DNA of 64,000 nucleotides from Dasypus novemcinctus (Eukaryota; Chordata; Mammalia; Cingulata; Dasypodidae): contig NC_080680.1 of the NCBI RefSeq assembly GCF_030445035.2, forward strand, positions 54,015,212 through 54,079,211, read 5' to 3'. Every line of letters begins with the position of its first letter. Position 1 is the first letter of the stretch. Both the position numbers and the translations under genes were made by a program. Shown here in pieces: positions 59,401 through 64,000 of this stretch. The notes below the pieces were generated by a model, which was given only the letters and a program-made list of their open reading frames with translations, did no database searches and was not told the DNA's origin.

Positions 59401-59985
59401 AGCAAATACCTTTTATGAATGGAAAAAAAGGTTTTGTTTATTATAGGTCCTTATTAACTATATATATATGAGTTATGATTTATTTGTGCTTGCTCAAGTG
59501 GTTACAACGCATACTGTTATCACAGTTTATCTTCAAATAATATAATATTATACATCTACATGTATAGTTTAAGAACCTTACAGAAGTAATATTTCACTTC
59601 TCCCCCTGGTGTCTATGCTATTGCTATCATGCATTCTACTTCTGTCTATGTTCTAAACATCAGAAGACTTGCTATAATTTTTGCTATAAACAAACAGCTT
59701 TTCTGTAGATTAAATTGAGAAAATCTCCTTTATTTTGACACTTCTTCAGAATAAAATACACCTTTTTTCTCTATTTGCTTTGAAGATTTTCTCTTCATCA
59801 ATGTTTTTACAACTATTTGATTATGGCATACTTTTCTGTGCTTTTCTTCATGTTACTGTGCTTGAGATTTATCACAAACTTTGGATATTTGTGTTTATAA
59901 TTTTCATCAAATTTGAGAAAATTCAGACATCATATTTCCAAATGTTTTTCTGCACTTCCTATCCTTCTAGTACTTGACTTTCATA
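59401..59985. other. Non-coding, nothing recognised
   Basis: AT-rich sequence. One 80-residue plus-strand frame (59,735-59,977) is hydrophobic and unsupported. Confidence 0.4.
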
Positions 59986-59989
59986 TATT

Positions 59990-61050
59990 TTAGGTTATTT
60001 GTTCTGCTCCACAGCTGACTGATTAACTGTTAATTTTTTCCAATTTTGGGGGATCATTTCTATTTATATGTTTCAAGTTCTCCTTTCTCCTGAAATGTGA
60101 AATACACTCTTAATCTCCTCCTGTATAATTTTGTTTTGCTTCTGCCATTGTATGTTTTATCTCTAGGAAAAAAAAAAAAATGTATCTTCCATGTCCCTCT
60201 TTATCATGCTCCTTCTTTCTTGCACTTTCTTAAATATGTTGCATACTTAAAAGAACTCTTTTAATGTCTTTATTGGATATCTATCATCTATGCTACTTCT
60301 GTGTCTGTTTCCATTATTTTAATTTTTTTTCTCAGGTGTTTGTGTGGTTTATAAATTTTCTTTGATGCTGGGTGCTATGTTTTTTTTTTTTAATTATGAG
60401 TTGTTTTGTGTTGTTTCATTATATATTTAAATATATATATATTTAATTGTTTTTAGGCTTTCTTTAGGATAATGTTAAGTTACTTTGGAAATATTATGAT
60501 CACTCTGAGGCTTTGGTAGGCAGGATTATGAAGGGCCTATTTGGTCTCACTGCTGAGTCAAAACCCTGCAGAATATTCTGTCTGATGATCTGTGTATCAG
60601 CAGGTCTATCCAATATGGCTGAATTTTTTACCGACCTTGTAGGAGTGTTGGAGATTGTTTACCCTACTGTTGTACACTTAGATTCTTTCTCTGGCATTGT
60701 TGATATTTTTACATGCAAAAACAGTTCACTGCTCAGCGAGACTTGAAATGCTTTCAAGATCTCTGAAGATAGCTCTTTGGGCAAGTTCCTTCCTCTCCAG
60801 TACTCCTTCCTGCAACTTCTAGTGGTTCTCCAAGCTGTAATCTCATCTTTATTTCTTCAGCTCAGTAAGACTAATAGCCACTGTTTGGGACCCCTTCCTG
60901 AACCTTGACCTGGAAACTCTCTCCACTCAGTTATCCGGAGCTTAATTGGATTCATCTACATTGTTTTTTTAATCTCAGAAATCATTGACCTGTTCTGCCT
61001 GTTTTCTGGTGTCTGAAAATCGTTTTGACCAATATTCTAATTGCTTAGAG
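59990..61050 (-). mobile_element. Probable old L1 5' region (5' UTR and ORF1 start)
   Basis: 'gtgtctgtttccattatttt', 'tttgatgctgggtgctatgt', 'aggataatgttaagttactt' and 'atcactctgaggctttggta' follow a text I know from the reversed 5' part of old L1M elements. The 77-residue plus-strand frame at 60,513-60,746 is antisense to it. Contains a T run near 60,381 and a TA patch near 60,425-60,445. Confidence 0.5.
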
Positions 61051-64000
61051 CATATGGTGAACTGATTTATGTTAGAGCAGCATTATTAAATGTTTAATTA
61101 TATGTAATATATATACTTCCATATCTGCATTTATATGTATTTGGATGTGTGTTTTTCAAATATAATTAGAACAGTATTTTAATTTTGAAGAAAAGAGGAG
61201 AATTTGGATAAATTTAAATGAGAAAAAAAGACGAACACATTTCAGAGTCAGAATGACTTTTCTCTTAAAGAGTAATTGGTATGTTAAGTGACTTTCATAT
61301 TTGGAATCTTTTAGGTTTTGTCATTTGATTTGTGACAAGGTAGTTAAAACCCTTTTGATGATAACTTTCTAAAGTCTCTATGCATATAATTTCTTCTCTA
61401 AAAGGGTAGAGTATAAATTCTTTACATTAACAATGTTCTCTCCATAAAACATAGGCAAAGTTGACTTGCTCCAATAATTCTTTGATTAGGTAAGAGATAT
61501 AATCCATTATTTTATTAAGGGGAGTTAATTTTATTCTGCTAGATTTTTAAAAAATAAATTATATAGAATAAGAATATTTATAAACATTTGCAAAATATAT
61601 GTTTTTATTTATTTCACAATAAATAACTTTGCCAAAAACACGGAAAATTTATTGCAAATATATTGTCAACTTTATTTAAAATTAAACTAAAAGAAATCCA
61701 CAAAATATCCATAAAACTCTAGGAAAAGGGCACTACTTGTATTTTTAAGTTGCCCTTGCTATTTAGAAATGGGACACATTGGCAGCTAATTTTCTATGTG
61801 GCAATTCATAATGATATTTAATACCATGTATACATTTTGTGCCATTACATAATGCACTATAAATGATACTGCTATTACTGCATCATACAATTAAACTCCC
61901 TTTGGACTAAAGATGAATAATTCCTCTGATTAATTCAACAAATTTAGTTTGTTAAGTATGGCTACAATATATACTGTTTAAAGCAATTACTTCATTGCTT
62001 GGGGAAGCACATTTCAAATTTATTTCAGAAAGAAATATTTTTAAGAAAATTTTTTCACATTATAAGTCTGCAGAAATATATTAAAGAAACAAAATGAATT
62101 TTCCCAAACTTGCTAGAGTAACAATTAACAAGAGCCAATTAAATATTTTTTTAAGTTTTAAAATTTGAATATCAATGTAAATCAATGACTACCTACAAAT
62201 TTTTACAAAGATTTGTTTTTGTTGGGGAGCTTATATAATAATTAGTAATAAATGGGCTGCATTATACTGTGGTAAAAATATTTTTTAAAAGGCAGATTCA
62301 AATCTCTGAGTCAGTGGGAGAGGTTGTTTCCCCCTATAGGTTGGATCAACCTGTCAAGAAATAAAATATAAGAGATATAAATGCTAAAATAATGCTTCTT
62401 TTGCAATCCAAGTTCTAACAATTCAATCAATAAATATTTATTGAATGCTTAGTGTTTTCCAACTGAAGTACTACCAAGCTTTGGGCTAGAATGATCATGT
62501 AATATTTAAAGATATTTCAAGTTGAAATCAAAGAAACACAGAGATAGAGGTGTTTTTCCAGAAGTTTCAGAACAAAAAGATGTTGAAATATTTTACTATT
62601 TTCCCAAATACATTACACAGTCTTTCTGATGCAAAAGCCATATTTATACCACAAATAGAAATAAAAAATGTTAAGCTACATGTCAGATTGCTTTGCTTAT
62701 GCTTTTCCTGCAAGAGAATAAAAACCAGTAGTTTGAGGCCGTTATATAAAAAACAAAATGACTCAAAATAGTGAAGCTATACATTTTTGGAAAATATTAC
62801 TTTGCAGAATCATACAAAATATTTGGGAATATTCCCAATTTGGTTTCACTATTTTAAATTAATTAACACCATATTTATTATACAAGAAACCAGCAAATAC
62901 TACTAACTAACTGAATATCAAATACCTGTTTAAATTTCAGACTTTGTGGCAAGGAGAGTGAATATTCCCATTGTAAAACAAATTATTTCTGCATGATTAA
63001 AAACTGTTTCACTTGTTCATTTTATGTCCATCAAAAGCCTTTGTTGTTACTATTGTATGTTCACTGGTTATTCCTAGTTTCTTGCCCTGAGATTCAGAAA
63101 ATCAAATAATCCTAGATATTTAAAATAAAAAGAATTTGGGAAAATGATTATTGCTTTTTTTCTTCTTCTTCTTTTTTTTTTTTTTTGGTCTCTTCAGAGC
63201 TAAAGCGAAAAAAATAAAAAAATAAAAAGAACTCCTTGTTATGTTCAATTCTATTTCCCTCATCTCCAACTTCATATGGAAGGGACTGCATTCATAATTT
63301 ATTACAAGCACCAGAGTTCATAACTTTACAGCACATTCTGATGTGGATCTTTTGACACCTTAATTCATATCTCTTACTCTTTATTCACAAATGCTATTCC
63401 TTTGTTTGCACCAAGAAAAAAAATCAGCAAATGAACAACCTACTCTCGAATATAGTTATTATAAAATGTGACACCTAGCCCAATTTTTAATGCTTTAAAA
63501 TTCCTAATATTAACAATGACATCCATGAGCGAGATATTTAAATCCTTAAAATTAACATGTTATTCCATTCTTGTTCAATTGTGGATGCTATCAAAATAGA
63601 AGCATGAAAAATATATTAGTAGGAAGTATATTTTAAATAGCATACCTCAGTGTATGGCATAGGTGACATCAGTGTGGAATGTTGGGCCAGAAGAAGAGGG
63701 ATTGTGTATTTAAGAATAGGAGCCCAGGTTCAGTTAACGTTTTCATTTGAAAATAAATAACACTAGAACATCACTATGGAAGAAATCCTTAATATACTGA
63801 GATGACTTTTATAACCTACAATCATAAGAAAATAACTCTGTATTGTTTACTTTTTGTCTAGTAAGGGTATAAATTTAAGTTCTATTGCCTATACTTTGGT
63901 ATTCCAGGGTCCCGGAGTCTATACTGCAGAAAAAATTCTGGAGAATCCATTAGCACAAACTAATGTTGTGTGGTCTATATTGGGATTACCTGTTACCTTA
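61051..64000. other. Non-coding, nothing firm
   Basis: AT-rich DNA with only short frames. A T run at 63,171-63,186 with 'ttcttcttcttc' before it, and an old-repeat-like phrase at 62,424-62,450 ('aataaatatttattgaatgc', similar to a MIR or L2 end), are the only features. No gene or structured RNA recognised. Confidence 0.5.

Noticed and set aside
1..64000. CRISPR arrays, operons, phage or bacterial defence systems
   Set aside because: The content (MIR, L1, SINE, ERV, processed pseudogene) is mammalian. The only regular short repeats are microsatellites and a five-unit minisatellite without spacers.
63900..64000. Possible exon near the window's right end
   Set aside because: A short open stretch follows 'ggtattccagggtcccgg', which has a splice-acceptor look, but there is no recognised protein and the window ends there.

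Overview
The window is AT-rich mammalian genomic DNA, and I see no functional protein-coding or RNA gene in it. The best clue to the organism is a family of tRNA-derived SINEs. Copies have an A box, a B box and the landmark 'ccacatgggaggtcc', in young insertions with perfect target-site duplications. This matches the DAS-type SINEs of armadillos, so a xenarthran (probably Dasypus or a relative) is the most likely source. Private L1 3'-UTR types and LTRs of one ERVL-like family fit this. Nearly all the open reading frames are chance frames or decayed pieces of transposons.

Layout. 1-3.8 kb: mostly unrecognised AT-rich DNA with a MIR and a short SINE. 3.8-12.5 kb: an old plus-strand L1, split by a minus-strand ERVL-type provirus (6,350-12,337) with paired LTRs and remains of gag, reverse transcriptase, integrase and dUTPase. 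13.66-21.8 kb: a plus-strand class I (gammaretrovirus-like) provirus with both LTRs, a GGGCC target duplication, gag, pol and env remnants, two inserted SINEs, an inserted L1 tail and a compound CT/TA microsatellite. 22-25 kb: unrecognised. 24.97-31.69 kb: a near full-length, decayed minus-strand L1 with a diverged target duplication and two SINEs inside it. 31.7-47 kb: MIR, L1 fragments, three related LTRs, a hAT remnant and a purine tract. 47.3-53.4 kb: L1 3'-UTR pieces in opposing orientations, a decamer minisatellite, several SINEs and a well-preserved MIR. 57.1-59.4 kb: a 5'-truncated processed pseudogene of TDRD3, itself split by a SINE. 60-61 kb: a probable L1 5' piece. 61-64 kb: nothing recognised.

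Nothing here works together as a pathway. The window is a record of layered insertions: ancient L1, MIR and hAT; then ERVL and class I proviruses and LTRs; then lineage-specific L1 tails and SINEs. I found no CRISPR array, operon or convincing new gene system. The items most worth checking are the inverted L1 3'-UTR arrangement at 47.3-50.4 kb, the LTR asymmetry of the class I provirus, the three sibling LTRs, and the TDRD3 pseudogene with its nested SINE. Family names come from recognition without a database search. Boundaries without a target duplication are approximate.
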